From an uncultured Gammaproteobacteria bacterium (GTDB lineage Bacteria; Pseudomonadota; Gammaproteobacteria; Berkiellales; Berkiellaceae): 45,017 nt of DNA. Location of the stretch: NCBI GenBank assembly GCA_902826485.1, contig CADEEZ010000016.1, positions 1-45,017 on the forward strand, given 5' to 3'. The position numbers and the translations under genes were made by a program. Positions 35,952 to 44,049 of the stretch are shown here, piece after piece. The notes below the pieces were generated by a model. The model worked only from the letters and a program-made list of their open reading frames with translations. It did no database searches and was not told the DNA's origin. Within the stretch, counting starts at the first letter, position 1. The number at the start of each line of letters is the position of its first letter.

Positions 35952-36947
35952 TCAGACAACAGGAATAATTAAAAAGTTACCGGCTTTTATTTGATTGCCT
36001 TTAAGATGATTGGTTTTTTTTAGGCTTGATACAGAGACTTTATTGTATTTAGCTATTTTAATTAGCGAGTCGCCCGGCTTTATTTGATATTGTTTGGTTC
36101 TATGATGAAAGGCTTGTTTGGGTTGAGAAACCACCAAGAAATCGGGTGGGGTAGGAGATTCAGCACAGAGAAGGGGGCTATTGATGGGACTATTTTTTTC
36201 TATATTGGTCATTAAATGTAAACGGCAGTGATAGCGAGAGGGGTTTTTCATGATACTGGCTAAAGCAAGCAGTTTGGGAACAAAGGTTTTGGTTTCTTTA
36301 GGGAGATTTAAATCCCAAAATTCGGTGGGTAATTGATTTTGTTGATTTTTTTTAATTTCTTTTTTTATGCGGCCTTCGCCTACGTTATAGGCTGCAATGG
36401 CGTGTAACCAATTGCCATCAAAATACTCATGTAAATATTCTAAATAGTTTAAAGCAGCATGAGTAGAGTCGATAATGCGGTAATCGGATTGAAGGGGATC
36501 TAATCCTAAGTTTTTAGAGCGGAATAGTTTATTGGTCGAAGGCATCATTTGCCATAATCCATTGGCACCGGTTCGTGAATTTCTGACAAAGGGATTATAG
36601 TCACTTTCAATCATGGGGAGTAAGGCTAATTCTCCTGGCAGTTTACGCGCTTCAATTTCTTCCAGTACCGCACCAATATGCGCTGAAGCATTGTTGGCTA
36701 TTTCGTTGAGATGAGAAGGGTTTTTTAAATAAGCGTGAATGTAATATTTTACTTTGGGGTCTTGCTCGGCATGATCTAAATTAAATATTTCTGCTAGCCT
36801 AGACCAAATGTGAGCATGTTTTTTAGTTGAAGAACTCGTTTCAAATAGTAAAGGTTTTTTCACCAAACTAGGGATGTTCCCAAAGCTGGGGGTTAACACC
36901 AGAAGCAATAAGCTCAGCGAAGCAATAATCTTGTTAGCTAAATTCAT
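35952..36947 (-). CDS. mltD: Membrane-bound lytic murein transglycosylase, MltD-like, with LysM
   Basis: This enzyme cleaves peptidoglycan between MurNAc and GlcNAc to form 1,6-anhydro ends in the periplasm. A signal sequence (NKIIASLSLLLLVLTPSFG) is followed by an SLT domain at about residues 85-230. The catalytic Glu is in LALLPMIESDYNP, followed by GANGLWQMMPST and AIAAYNVGEGRI. One LysM repeat sits at the C terminus (YQIKPGDSLIKIAKYNKVSVSSL). ATG 36947 is chosen because it directly precedes the signal peptide; a GTG 13 codons upstream is possible. At 331 residues it is shorter than E. coli MltD, which has two LysM repeats. Its signal lacks a clear lipobox, so membrane anchoring is uncertain. 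Confidence 0.9.
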   Translation of the reverse strand: MNLANKIIASLSLLLLVLTPSFGNIPSLVKKPLLFETSSSTKKHAHIWSRLAEIFNLDHAEQDPKVKYYIHAYLKNPSHLNEIANNASAHIGAVLEEIEARKLPGELALLPMIESDYNPFVRNSRTGANGLWQMMPSTNKLFRSKNLGLDPLQSDYRIIDSTHAALNYLEYLHEYFDGNWLHAIAAYNVGEGRIKKEIKKNQQNQLPTEFWDLNLPKETKTFVPKLLALASIMKNPSRYHCRLHLMTNIEKNSPINSPLLCAESPTPPDFLVVSQPKQAFHHRTKQYQIKPGDSLIKIAKYNKVSVSSLKKTNHLKGNQIKAGNFLIIPVV

Positions 36948-37075
36948 GATGGTTCTAAGTCTATCAGGTATATAAAATTTTTTCACCTAAAAAACTAGAA
37001 AACAAACTTAATATTTATTTTGATTTAGTGTGCTATTCGTTTTAAAGTCTAAATTTACATTTTGGTAAAAAGTGC

Positions 37076-37813
37076 ATGGATAATTTTAGTGAACCGACCG
37101 GGTGTTATCAGGGACACCTGGGTGACTTACTGGTTGAGGCAGAGCAAGCAGTGCTGAAGTCACTTTTTTCGCGCCTATTTGGCTTGCATTTAGTTTGGGT
37201 AGGGTATAATGCCTTATTGCCTGTTTTAGAATTCAGTTTAGTTCAGCATAAATTAGTATTAGGTGAACACCTTAGTCCTGATTTGAAGGTAAGTAAATTA
37301 ATTTCACATCCTGAGACATTAAGTATTCAACCTGATTCTGTCGATGTGGTGATTTTGGCACATGCCTTAGAAATGAGTAAAGAACCGCATCATGTGCTTC
37401 GCGAGGCACATCGCATTCTCCGCCCTGAGGGACAGTTAATTATAACGGGCTTCAATCCTGTGAGTATGCTAGGTGTTTTGCATAGTTGTACATCTAAACA
37501 AAAATTATTTATGGCCAGTAGAATTATTGATTGGTGCCAATTGCTTGATTTAGATTTATGCAAACAGGAACATTTTTTTTATCGTCCCCCTTTACAGCAT
37601 GTACGCTTAATGAAAAAAATGGAAAAACTAGAAGCGCATATGCCAAAATGGCTTTCTGGTCTTGGCGGGGGGTATTGCCTTAATTTTGTCAAAAGAGTAG
37701 TAAAACTTACCCCTATTCGTCCCAACTGGCGGCTACTCAAGAAAGAGGTTTGGGTGGGTGACACCGTCCAAAATACCTCACCTCATCAAAAGTGTGCAAA
37801 GAAAAAACCATGA
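37076..37813 (+). CDS. SAM-dependent methyltransferase, YafS-like
   Basis: This is a class I methyltransferase-like protein of 245 residues. The late Rossmann motifs are clear: [41 protein letters not shown]. The usual glycine-rich SAM loop is poorly conserved ([13 protein letters not shown]), as in the YafS subgroup. The location between mltD and rnhA-dnaQ matches the E. coli mltD-gloB-yafS-rnhA-dnaQ neighbourhood, with gloB missing here. Its stop overlaps the rnhA start (ATGA), so the two are translationally coupled. The substrate is unknown. The ribosome-binding site is weak. Confidence 0.85.
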   Translation: MDNFSEPTGCYQGHLGDLLVEAEQAVLKSLFSRLFGLHLVWVGYNALLPVLEFSLVQHKLVLGEHLSPDLKVSKLISHPETLSIQPDSVDVVILAHALEMSKEPHHVLREAHRILRPEGQLIITGFNPVSMLGVLHSCTSKQKLFMASRIIDWCQLLDLDLCKQEHFFYRPPLQHVRLMKKMEKLEAHMPKWLSGLGGGYCLNFVKRVVKLTPIRPNWRLLKKEVWVGDTVQNTSPHQKCAKKKP

Positions 37814-38238
37814 CCACAGTCAAATTGTATACAGATGGCGCTTGTAGCGGCAATCCAGGGCCCGGTGGATGGGCGGCGCTGCTTATTTACGGCGATCACG
37901 AAAAAATGCTGAGTGGACATGAGGCGCATACCACCAATAATCGCATGGAGTTGCAAGCGGCCATCGAGGGGTTAAAAGCCTTAAAATTTAATTGTGAAGT
38001 GGTTTTATGTACCGATTCAGAATATGTCAAAAAAGGCATGACGGAATGGATAGAAAATTGGAAAAAGCGGCAGTGGAAAAATAAAGAGAATAAACCTGTT
38101 AAAAATAAAGACTTATGGGAACAGCTCGATATTGAAGTCAGTAGACACCAAATTACCTGGGAATGGGTAAAAGGTCACAGTGGGCACCCAGAAAATGATA
38201 GAGTCGATGAAGCCGCTCGACTTGAAAGTAAAAAATAA
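37810..38238 (+). CDS. rnhA: Ribonuclease HI
   Basis: RNase HI degrades the RNA strand of RNA-DNA hybrids, clearing R-loops and primers. The 142-residue length is typical. The active-site residues are all visible: Asp in [17 protein letters not shown], Glu in [13 protein letters not shown], Asp in [11 protein letters not shown], and His/Asp in [18 protein letters not shown]. The ATG at 37810 overlaps the methyltransferase stop by 4 bp; a GTG upstream is less likely. dnaQ follows 25 bp later on the same strand, whereas in E. coli rnhA and dnaQ are divergent. Confidence 0.97.
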   Translation: MTTVKLYTDGACSGNPGPGGWAALLIYGDHEKMLSGHEAHTTNNRMELQAAIEGLKALKFNCEVVLCTDSEYVKKGMTEWIENWKKRQWKNKENKPVKNKDLWEQLDIEVSRHQITWEWVKGHSGHPENDRVDEAARLESKK

Positions 38239-38263
38239 CCCTATTTAATGAATAAGTAAAATT

Positions 38264-38935
38264 ATGCGCCAAATTGTATTAGATACTGAAACCACAGGCC
38301 TTTCTACTAAAGACGGTCATCGGATTATTGAAATCGGCTGTGTGGAGCTATTGCACCGAAAAATCTCAGGCAATACCTTTCATACTTATTTGAACCCTAA
38401 GCGATCTATCGATGAAGGGGCGATGCGGGTGCATGGTATCACCAACGAATTTGTAGCGGACAAACCCTGTTTTAGAGATATCGTGAATGAATTCAAAAAA
38501 TTTGTTCAAGGGGCAGAATTAATTATTCATAATGCTCCCTTTGATATTGGTTTTTTAGATTACGAACTAAGTTTATTAGAAGATCGCTGGGTAGGGATTC
38601 GCGACCACTGTAAAGTAATCGATACCCTCGTGATGGCCCGTGATAAGCATCCAGGCCAACGAAATAATTTAGATGCATTGTGTAAGCGTTATGAAGTAAA
38701 CAACCAACATAGAGAGTTTCACGGCGCGTTGTTAGATGCGTCTATCCTGGCGGAAGTTTATTTGTCGATGACAGGCGGACAAGGCACCCTGTTTTCATTA
38801 GAGCCTGAAAAAGGAACACAACAGAAATTAGGGCATCAACGTTTGAATAGCACCATAAAAGGCTTGCGCGTGGTGCAAGCCTCACAAGACGAATCTATGG
38901 CACATGAGGTGTTTGCCGATAAATTTTTAAATTAA
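38264..38935 (+). CDS. dnaQ: DNA polymerase III epsilon subunit, 3'-5' proofreading exonuclease
   Basis: Epsilon removes misincorporated bases in the Pol III core. The DEDDh exonuclease motifs are intact: LDTETTGL (Asp7, Glu9), HNAPFDIGFLDYE, and HGALLDASILAEVY with the catalytic His and Asp. Further on, GQGTLF matches the QxxLF beta-clamp binding motif, and the remaining tail would contact the alpha subunit. The 223 residues are close to normal. It is probably transcribed with rnhA. Its TAA stop shares the 4-bp TTAA with the stop of the converging MFS gene. Confidence 0.96.
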   Translation: MRQIVLDTETTGLSTKDGHRIIEIGCVELLHRKISGNTFHTYLNPKRSIDEGAMRVHGITNEFVADKPCFRDIVNEFKKFVQGAELIIHNAPFDIGFLDYELSLLEDRWVGIRDHCKVIDTLVMARDKHPGQRNNLDALCKRYEVNNQHREFHGALLDASILAEVYLSMTGGQGTLFSLEPEKGTQQKLGHQRLNSTIKGLRVVQASQDESMAHEVFADKFLN

Positions 38936-40206
38936 ATGGCTTCGATTAAAGTAAACCCTTTTGTAGGACGACAAAAGGTTTCTTTAACCAAAAAGACTGC
39001 CAAGAAAAACGCCAGTGAAATAAAGGCAATCAAAAAAGCGAAGGTAAAATGATAATCGGAGAGCTGCAAATTACCTTCATTTCCATGAAAAGCAAGCAAC
39101 CAACCTACAATTGGCGCAATAATTGAAGATAAAAATCCCACCATGCAATTATTAAACCCGATACCAATGGCTAAATAGCTTTTGCTGCATTGTTCAGCCA
39201 TGATGGCAAAACCAATGCTTTGGCCACTTGCTCCCAGCCCGAGAAAGAAAAACGCGATCATTAAGATTGCTTTACTTATTGGATAATAGACAATCACAAA
39301 CATTGAAACAAGGCAGCTCATTGCCGCAAAAATCATGATTAATTTTCTGCGTTTGAGACAATCGGATAAAAATCCTAACAAAGGAGAACCTACCGCGTAG
39401 CCTAACCACGCTAAGGTAATCATATAGGAGGAGAAATTCGAGCTATACCCATTTAGCTCTATAAAAACTTTACCTTCATTTTCTGCTAAGTACTCAATAA
39501 TAAAATACACGCACGCAGAATAAAGCGCGATAACCCAAGTCTGTTTTTGTCTGAATAAGAAAAACAAGTTTTTACTCATGGCAGTAGGTTTGCTAACGAA
39601 GCGAAACTTGTGAGTATTGTTATCGTTATTTTTAACGAACAGAAGTACCAAGATTGCCAAAGGTAAGCAGAATAAGCCCAAACTGAAAAATATCATGCGC
39701 CAATCAAGCTGCGAATGTTCAACAATATTATTCAAGGGTCCTGCGGCAAACATAGGGCCTAGAGTACCCAAAAATTGAGACAACCCAATAAACAGTCCAG
39801 AATGCTGTTTAGGCATCCAATCGTATATCGCTATTAATAAACAAATAAAACCAAAAGACGATCCTAATCCCATTAACATTCTTGCGCTGAGTGCAGAAGG
39901 CAACGCATGACTATAAGAAAATAAAATGGCAGAAAAAGCGCAAATGGCAATGGCCGTTAGGAGCGATTTTTTTAATCCCACTTTTTCAGAAAACGCACCA
40001 GCCGGAATTTGCATTACTGCATAAACGACAAAATAGACCGTTGTACTTAAGAGCGCAAATGACATGGGCGTTAAAGTTAACTCTTGCATAACCGGTATTT
40101 GAAAAGTCCCTAAAACGGTTCTTAATAATAACTCAAAGCCATAAAAGACGGCGCAAATGAGCCAAATAACGGTCCCTTTTTTTGTTAAGACGTTATTTTT
40201 TTCCAT
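38932..40206 (-). CDS. Major facilitator superfamily transporter
   Basis: This is a 12-helix inner-membrane secondary transporter of 424 residues. It has the MFS helix 2-3 loop GAFSEKVGLKKSLL and a matching repeat before helix 8-9 (GFLSDCLKRRKLIMI). Family-level substrate cues are absent; related Legionellales proteins are usually annotated only as MFS or phthalate-transporter-like. The ATG at 40206 (MEKNNVLTKKG) lies 1 bp after the stop of the AstE-like gene, so the two are clearly one operon. An upstream alternative start would extend into that gene. The substrate is unknown; the neighbour suggests an amino-acid or small carboxylate, as inference. Confidence 0.9.
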   Translation of the reverse strand: MEKNNVLTKKGTVIWLICAVFYGFELLLRTVLGTFQIPVMQELTLTPMSFALLSTTVYFVVYAVMQIPAGAFSEKVGLKKSLLTAIAICAFSAILFSYSHALPSALSARMLMGLGSSFGFICLLIAIYDWMPKQHSGLFIGLSQFLGTLGPMFAAGPLNNIVEHSQLDWRMIFFSLGLFCLPLAILVLLFVKNNDNNTHKFRFVSKPTAMSKNLFFLFRQKQTWVIALYSACVYFIIEYLAENEGKVFIELNGYSSNFSSYMITLAWLGYAVGSPLLGFLSDCLKRRKLIMIFAAMSCLVSMFVIVYYPISKAILMIAFFFLGLGASGQSIGFAIMAEQCSKSYLAIGIGFNNCMVGFLSSIIAPIVGWLLAFHGNEGNLQLSDYHFTFAFLIAFISLAFFLAVFLVKETFCRPTKGFTLIEAI

Positions 40207-40207
40207 T

Positions 40208-41224
40208 TTATGCTGTTTCTCTTTGTTGATCTTCCCAGGTTTCAATTACGACACCCGCTCTGTCACAGTCAATAAATGAGGCAATTTTAAAAATAGATAA
40301 CCCTTCGTGAACAAGGGGAGTCGTGTTAATGCCCACCACAATGCCATTTTGATTGGCTTTGACAATTTCGCCAAGATCAGAGCAGAAGGGGTCTGAAATG
40401 GTGCCAATTTTTTCTCCCTTACTGATGGTTTGGCCAAGGGTAACGGCGACATGTAAAATACCGCCTTTAGGGGCAATAATCCAATCTTCATCTTGTGAAA
40501 ACACAGGATTAATCACATTAACTGAACGTTCTTTTGGCAACATTTTGATATCATGCATGATATTTTTTATGCCTTCAATCCCCGTGTTGATGGCATGTTC
40601 ATCGAATCGCATGGCTTCGCCAGCTTGATATAAAATTAAAGGAATAGATAAACTTTCCATGGTTTGACGCAATGTATTTGTTTTTACATGCACATTAGTA
40701 ATCACAGGAACTTGAAATGCTTTTGCCAACTTTTTGCTTTGTAAATTTTCAAAATCACAGTAGATTTGAGGCAAAATGTTGTGGTTGAGTGCGCCGGTAT
40801 TTAATTCAATACAATAAGTAGATTTTTTGATGAGTGCCTCTGTAAAGATATGGGCAATTCTTTCACCATAATTACCGTCAATTTTTCCAGGAAAACAATC
40901 AGCCAAATTTTGGCCTGAAGGCATGGTTTTAGGATAGTGCGTTAAGCCATACACATTGACCACAGGCACAGCAATAATGGTGCCATGAATATCACTGGCT
41001 CCTAATGCGTTGATTAAACGGTTAATTATTTCTAACCCATTCATTTCATTGCCATTTAAGTTAGAAAAAATTAAAAGGCACGGCCCTGGATGCTTACTAT
41101 GTATAATTTTAATGGGCATATAAATAGGTGCGCAAGAATAGAAATCAGGCATTTTTAGCGCGAGGTTTGCTTTTTCACCGGGTTGAATATGTTCGTTGCA
41201 AATAGTTAAGGCAGAATTTTTCAT
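40208..41224 (-). CDS. AstE/AspA-family (M14-like) protein with substituted active site
   Basis: The overall sequence fits the succinylglutamate desuccinylase/aspartoacylase family of zinc amidohydrolases: GPCLLIFSNLNGNEMNGLEI, VPVVNVYGL, ERIAHIF, LPQIYCDF, LYQAGEAMRFDEHAI, and a C-terminal barrel-sandwich half with GGILHVAVTLGQTISKGEKIG. Usual key residues are changed. The zinc motif HGxE reads NGNE (Asn57, Glu60 kept), DLHTG reads ELNTG (Asn142), YEAGE reads YQAGE (Gln200), and the substrate-binding RDLNRxFPG reads QNLADCFPG. The frame is intact over 338 residues. It is probably not a standard zinc hydrolase; it may bind a ligand or regulate the MFS transporter encoded 1 bp downstream. Confidence 0.85.
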   Translation of the reverse strand: MKNSALTICNEHIQPGEKANLALKMPDFYSCAPIYMPIKIIHSKHPGPCLLIFSNLNGNEMNGLEIINRLINALGASDIHGTIIAVPVVNVYGLTHYPKTMPSGQNLADCFPGKIDGNYGERIAHIFTEALIKKSTYCIELNTGALNHNILPQIYCDFENLQSKKLAKAFQVPVITNVHVKTNTLRQTMESLSIPLILYQAGEAMRFDEHAINTGIEGIKNIMHDIKMLPKERSVNVINPVFSQDEDWIIAPKGGILHVAVTLGQTISKGEKIGTISDPFCSDLGEIVKANQNGIVVGINTTPLVHEGLSIFKIASFIDCDRAGVVIETWEDQQRETA

Positions 41225-41301
41225 AGTATGCTCTAGTGCTCATATAATGAAGGAAATACCAGACTAACAGAAGTCGAGTTAAATTTAAAGTGTTTTGTTA
41301 A

Positions 41302-41979
41302 TTAACTAATTGATTTGTTTTTTTTATAATGTAAAGGCAGATGACTATTTTGAAATTTTCTGAACAAATTATCGCGTTGTGTTTTAGGTAATAGATAATA
41401 TAAATATCCACTCATGGTTAAAATTAACCATTGGCTATCTGCTAAAGACGAATCCCAAGTTAAGAGCGCTGCGACGCAAGTGGTGTTTTCTACTAAAATC
41501 GATGCCCAGTCATCATAGATATTATAGGAAGCGTAGTATTCCCAGCCTATTTGACCAAATAACAACAAACTACATGCCGGTAACAAGTAATAAATGCCAC
41601 CATATATCACCGTAGGCATCAGCGTATTATCTGGAAAGGTTGATACCTGCCAATCATAAGCAGCATAATATAAGTTATCTAGTCCTGGTGCGAAAATGAC
41701 CACCACCATCCACATAATCCAATAATATCCTGTAAAACTGTACTGCGTAATGTCACTTTGACGAAGAGTAGAAAGCATCCAAGAAAGCAGCCCAATATAA
41801 CTCGATACACAGATAAATACGGTTAATTCAAGTCGCCATAAAGGGTGGACTAAAGCGAGCACGTCAGCAGCAGCATTAGCAAAGCACCAGAAAGGAAGAA
41901 GCCAAAAACTGAGTAGCAATAATAAATTTTGCCTAAACGGGGGGGGCTCTTCAATGGGGTCGATACTTTCTAGTGTCAT
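41302..41979 (-). CDS. Unknown integral membrane protein (225 aa)
   Basis: No family is recognised. About five or six hydrophobic segments are visible, including NLLLLLSFWLLPFWCFANAA, LTVFICVSSYIGLLSWML, YYWIMWMVVVIFAPG, VIYGGIYYLLPACSLLLFG and LILTMSGYLYYLLP. The protein is rich in Trp and Tyr and ends in a basic cytosolic tail (HYKKNKSIS). It lies 77 bp downstream of the AstE-like gene on the same strand and diverges from the pilin operon across 134 bp. That gap contains two closely spaced TTGTCA copies (42037 and 42046) but no well-spaced promoter. Confidence 0.7.
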   Translation of the reverse strand: MTLESIDPIEEPPPFRQNLLLLLSFWLLPFWCFANAAADVLALVHPLWRLELTVFICVSSYIGLLSWMLSTLRQSDITQYSFTGYYWIMWMVVVIFAPGLDNLYYAAYDWQVSTFPDNTLMPTVIYGGIYYLLPACSLLLFGQIGWEYYASYNIYDDWASILVENTTCVAALLTWDSSLADSQWLILTMSGYLYYLLPKTQRDNLFRKFQNSHLPLHYKKNKSIS

Positions 41980-42113
41980 TAAAGTTCAATTCCTACGTAA
42001 ATAAAATTAATCACTATACTTCTTTATTTACTGATTTTGTCAGTTTTGTCAAGTTATCAAGACTATAATTCTTGTATAGATAAGTAACTTTAAAAAGTAA
42101 AGGATCAGGGCGA

Positions 42114-42533
42114 ATGATAAAGTTAAAAAGAAGTTACCGAATATTTATACAGCAGCCAGGTTTTACTTTGATGGAATTGATGGTTGTCATGGTGATTATT
42201 GCTGTACTGGCTGCGATTGCTTATCCTTCATATTTAGGTCAACTACAAAAGAGTCGCCGGGTGGATGCCCAAACAGCGATGTTAGAATTAGCGCAATACA
42301 TGGAGCGGTATTACACCACAAATGGCACCTACACAGGTGCTACTTTACCTTTTACGGGTTCGCCTAAAGATGATGCCACCAAGTATTATACTTTCACGCT
42401 TTCTGCCCTGGCAGCGAATAGTTATACCTTATCAGGCGCGCCCATCAGCACGCAGTCAACGGAAAGCTGTGGCACCTTAACGTTGAATCATACTGGCGCA
42501 AAAACGCCTACAACAACGGGATGTTGGAATTAA
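42114..42533 (+). CDS. pilE: Type IV pilin PilE-like
   Basis: This is a type IV pilin or pilin-like protein of 139 residues. The prepilin peptidase site is QQPG|FTLMELMVVMVIIAVL, with Glu at +5, followed by the hydrophobic N-terminal helix and AYPSYLGQLQKSRRVDAQ. The C-terminal half has the PilE pattern YTFTLSALAANSYTLSGAP and a cysteine pair (ESCG, GCWN). It is inserted in the inner membrane before assembly. It opens a five-gene minor-pilin operon. The leader is long at about 16 residues. AGGATCAGGGCGA precedes the ATG. Confidence 0.93.
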   Translation: MIKLKRSYRIFIQQPGFTLMELMVVMVIIAVLAAIAYPSYLGQLQKSRRVDAQTAMLELAQYMERYYTTNGTYTGATLPFTGSPKDDATKYYTFTLSALAANSYTLSGAPISTQSTESCGTLTLNHTGAKTPTTTGCWN

Positions 42534-42534
42534 A

Positions 42535-43041
42535 GTGGCTGAGATGAGGCAAAAGGGATTTACCCTAATCGAATTACTGGTCGTGATGATTATTGTCGTT
42601 ATTTTAACGACAGTGGGCGTCCCTAGTTTTAGAGCAGTGATGGCAGATAACCAAGCCACAAGTGCAGCAAACGAATTATTATACGCCATACAATTTGCTC
42701 GAACGGAAGCCATTAAGCGTAATGTTGAGGTGGCCCTTTGTCCTAGTAGCGATCAAACGTATTGTACGCTCTCTGGTAATTGGCATGTCGGGTGGATTAT
42801 TTTTGAAGATACGAATGGGACGGGTGTTCGAGGTCCTTCAGAAGACATTATTCGGGTACAAAATGTATTTGAAAGCACCGTGACCTTATCAGGACCTTCG
42901 TCCATTCAATATTCTGTTGGCGGGTATTTAGATCCGGCAACCGCTAGCTCGATACAAGCCTCTGTTACGGGTTCGAGTAATAACAAATGGGTTTGTCTAA
43001 CGGCAATTGGATTAGCAAAGGTGCAAAACACATCATGTTAA
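42535..43041 (+). CDS. fimT: Minor pilin FimT/GspH-like
   Basis: This 168-residue pseudopilin has the site KG|FTLIELLVVMIIVVILTTVG and the FimT/GspH continuation FRAVMADNQATSAANELLYA followed by FARTEAIKRNVEVALCPSSD. It ends with two cysteines near the C terminus. Such proteins prime type IV pilus assembly, and some FimT proteins bind DNA in natural transformation. The GTG start at 42535 lies 1 bp after the pilE stop with GGA before it; an ATG nine bases on (42544) is an alternative. Its end overlaps the pilV start by 7 bp. Confidence 0.9.
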   Translation: MAEMRQKGFTLIELLVVMIIVVILTTVGVPSFRAVMADNQATSAANELLYAIQFARTEAIKRNVEVALCPSSDQTYCTLSGNWHVGWIIFEDTNGTGVRGPSEDIIRVQNVFESTVTLSGPSSIQYSVGGYLDPATASSIQASVTGSSNNKWVCLTAIGLAKVQNTSC

Positions 43042-43451
43042 AAAATGCGGGTTTTTCTTTAGTTGAAGTGTTAATCACGATGCTCGTGATATCCATTGCT
43101 TTGCTTGGCCTTGGGGTGCTTCAGATTAAAGCCATGCAATATTCTTATGCCAGTTATCAACGCTCAGTTGCGACGATTCAAGCAAATGATTTGGTTGAAC
43201 GTTTATGGGCGGGCATGTGTGCCCTGCCAGCCAGCCGAGATACGATTGCCGCAGAATGGGTGACAACGAATACAAACAGCATGCCTAGTTGGTCTGGTAG
43301 CCTGGGTTATGATGCCACAGGAAATATACCCATTTATACCATTACGGTTTCTTGGCAAGACGGAAAAATTAAATATACCGGAACAGATACATCACAAGTA
43401 TCACAACAATTTATTCAAAAGGTCAGTATACCCGTTATTGATTGTAGTTAA
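43035..43451 (+). CDS. pilV: Minor pilin PilV-like
   Basis: This is a 138-residue prepilin-like protein. The ATG at 43035 gives MLKNAGFSLVEVLITMLVIS, with cleavage expected before FSLVE; the longer upstream frame would lie inside fimT. The PilV continuation LLGLGVLQIKAMQYSYASYQRSVA and NDLVERLWA is present. A single cysteine at the C-terminal end (PVIDCS) and one mid-chain may pair. It overlaps fimT by 7 bp, indicating translational coupling. PilV acts in the minor-pilin complex that starts the pilus fibre. Confidence 0.9.
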   Translation: MLKNAGFSLVEVLITMLVISIALLGLGVLQIKAMQYSYASYQRSVATIQANDLVERLWAGMCALPASRDTIAAEWVTTNTNSMPSWSGSLGYDATGNIPIYTITVSWQDGKIKYTGTDTSQVSQQFIQKVSIPVIDCS

Positions 43452-43477
43452 GCGTAAATGATTATTTAGGGGAAAGC

Positions 43478-44041
43478 ATGCAATTAAAAAAATCCATTCA
43501 GAGCGGTTTTACCCTAATCGAATTAATGATTTCGTTATTAATTGGATTGTTTATTATGGGAGGCGTAATCAGTGCATTTGTTGTCAATCAACAAACCGTC
43601 AATACCAAACGTAATTTAGACAATACTCAAGAAGCTTTAAGATTTACAGCCAATACGGTGAGCAGAATAGTTAGGCAAGCGGATTCTATTAGCAACACCA
43701 GTACAAGCAGCCAATTAGTGGTTTCGTTTACAGGTGGGACCGGATTAAAAAATTGTTTGGGTCAAGTGGTTAGTGGCGTGCAAACGAATACATTTACTTA
43801 TTCAAGCAATCAATTATTGTGCAATAACACTGCATTGGTAGGCGATATTACGGCCATTAGTTTTTTATATGGCGTAGATGCAAATGCAGATGGCTATATT
43901 ACGAATGCAGAATATATCGCAGCCCCAACCAATTGGGCGTTAGTCGATAGCGTTAGAATGTCGATGACTTTGAGCAATGGCAAAACAAATAGTTTTACCG
44001 CAACCTTAAGAAATAAATTGATTAGCAAATATGCAAGCTGA
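43478..44041 (+). CDS. pilW: Minor pilin PilW-like
   Basis: This 187-residue minor pilin has a short leader and the site SG|FTLIELMISLLIGLFIMGGV, followed by the PilW-type helix QQTVNTKRNLDNTQEALRFT. The acidic loop GVDANADGYITNAEY resembles a calcium-binding turn. A strong AGGGGA site precedes the ATG. It is shorter than many PilW proteins of 250-350 residues. It lies 26 bp after pilV and 8 bp before pilX. Confidence 0.9.
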   Translation: MQLKKSIQSGFTLIELMISLLIGLFIMGGVISAFVVNQQTVNTKRNLDNTQEALRFTANTVSRIVRQADSISNTSTSSQLVVSFTGGTGLKNCLGQVVSGVQTNTFTYSSNQLLCNNTALVGDITAISFLYGVDANADGYITNAEYIAAPTNWALVDSVRMSMTLSNGKTNSFTATLRNKLISKYAS

Positions 44042-44049
44042 GGCTCGAT

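Noticed and set aside
41980..42113. TTGTCA / TATAAT as the pilE promoter
   Set aside because: The two TTGTCA copies lie 12 and 21 bp from TATAAT, neither a workable sigma70 spacing.
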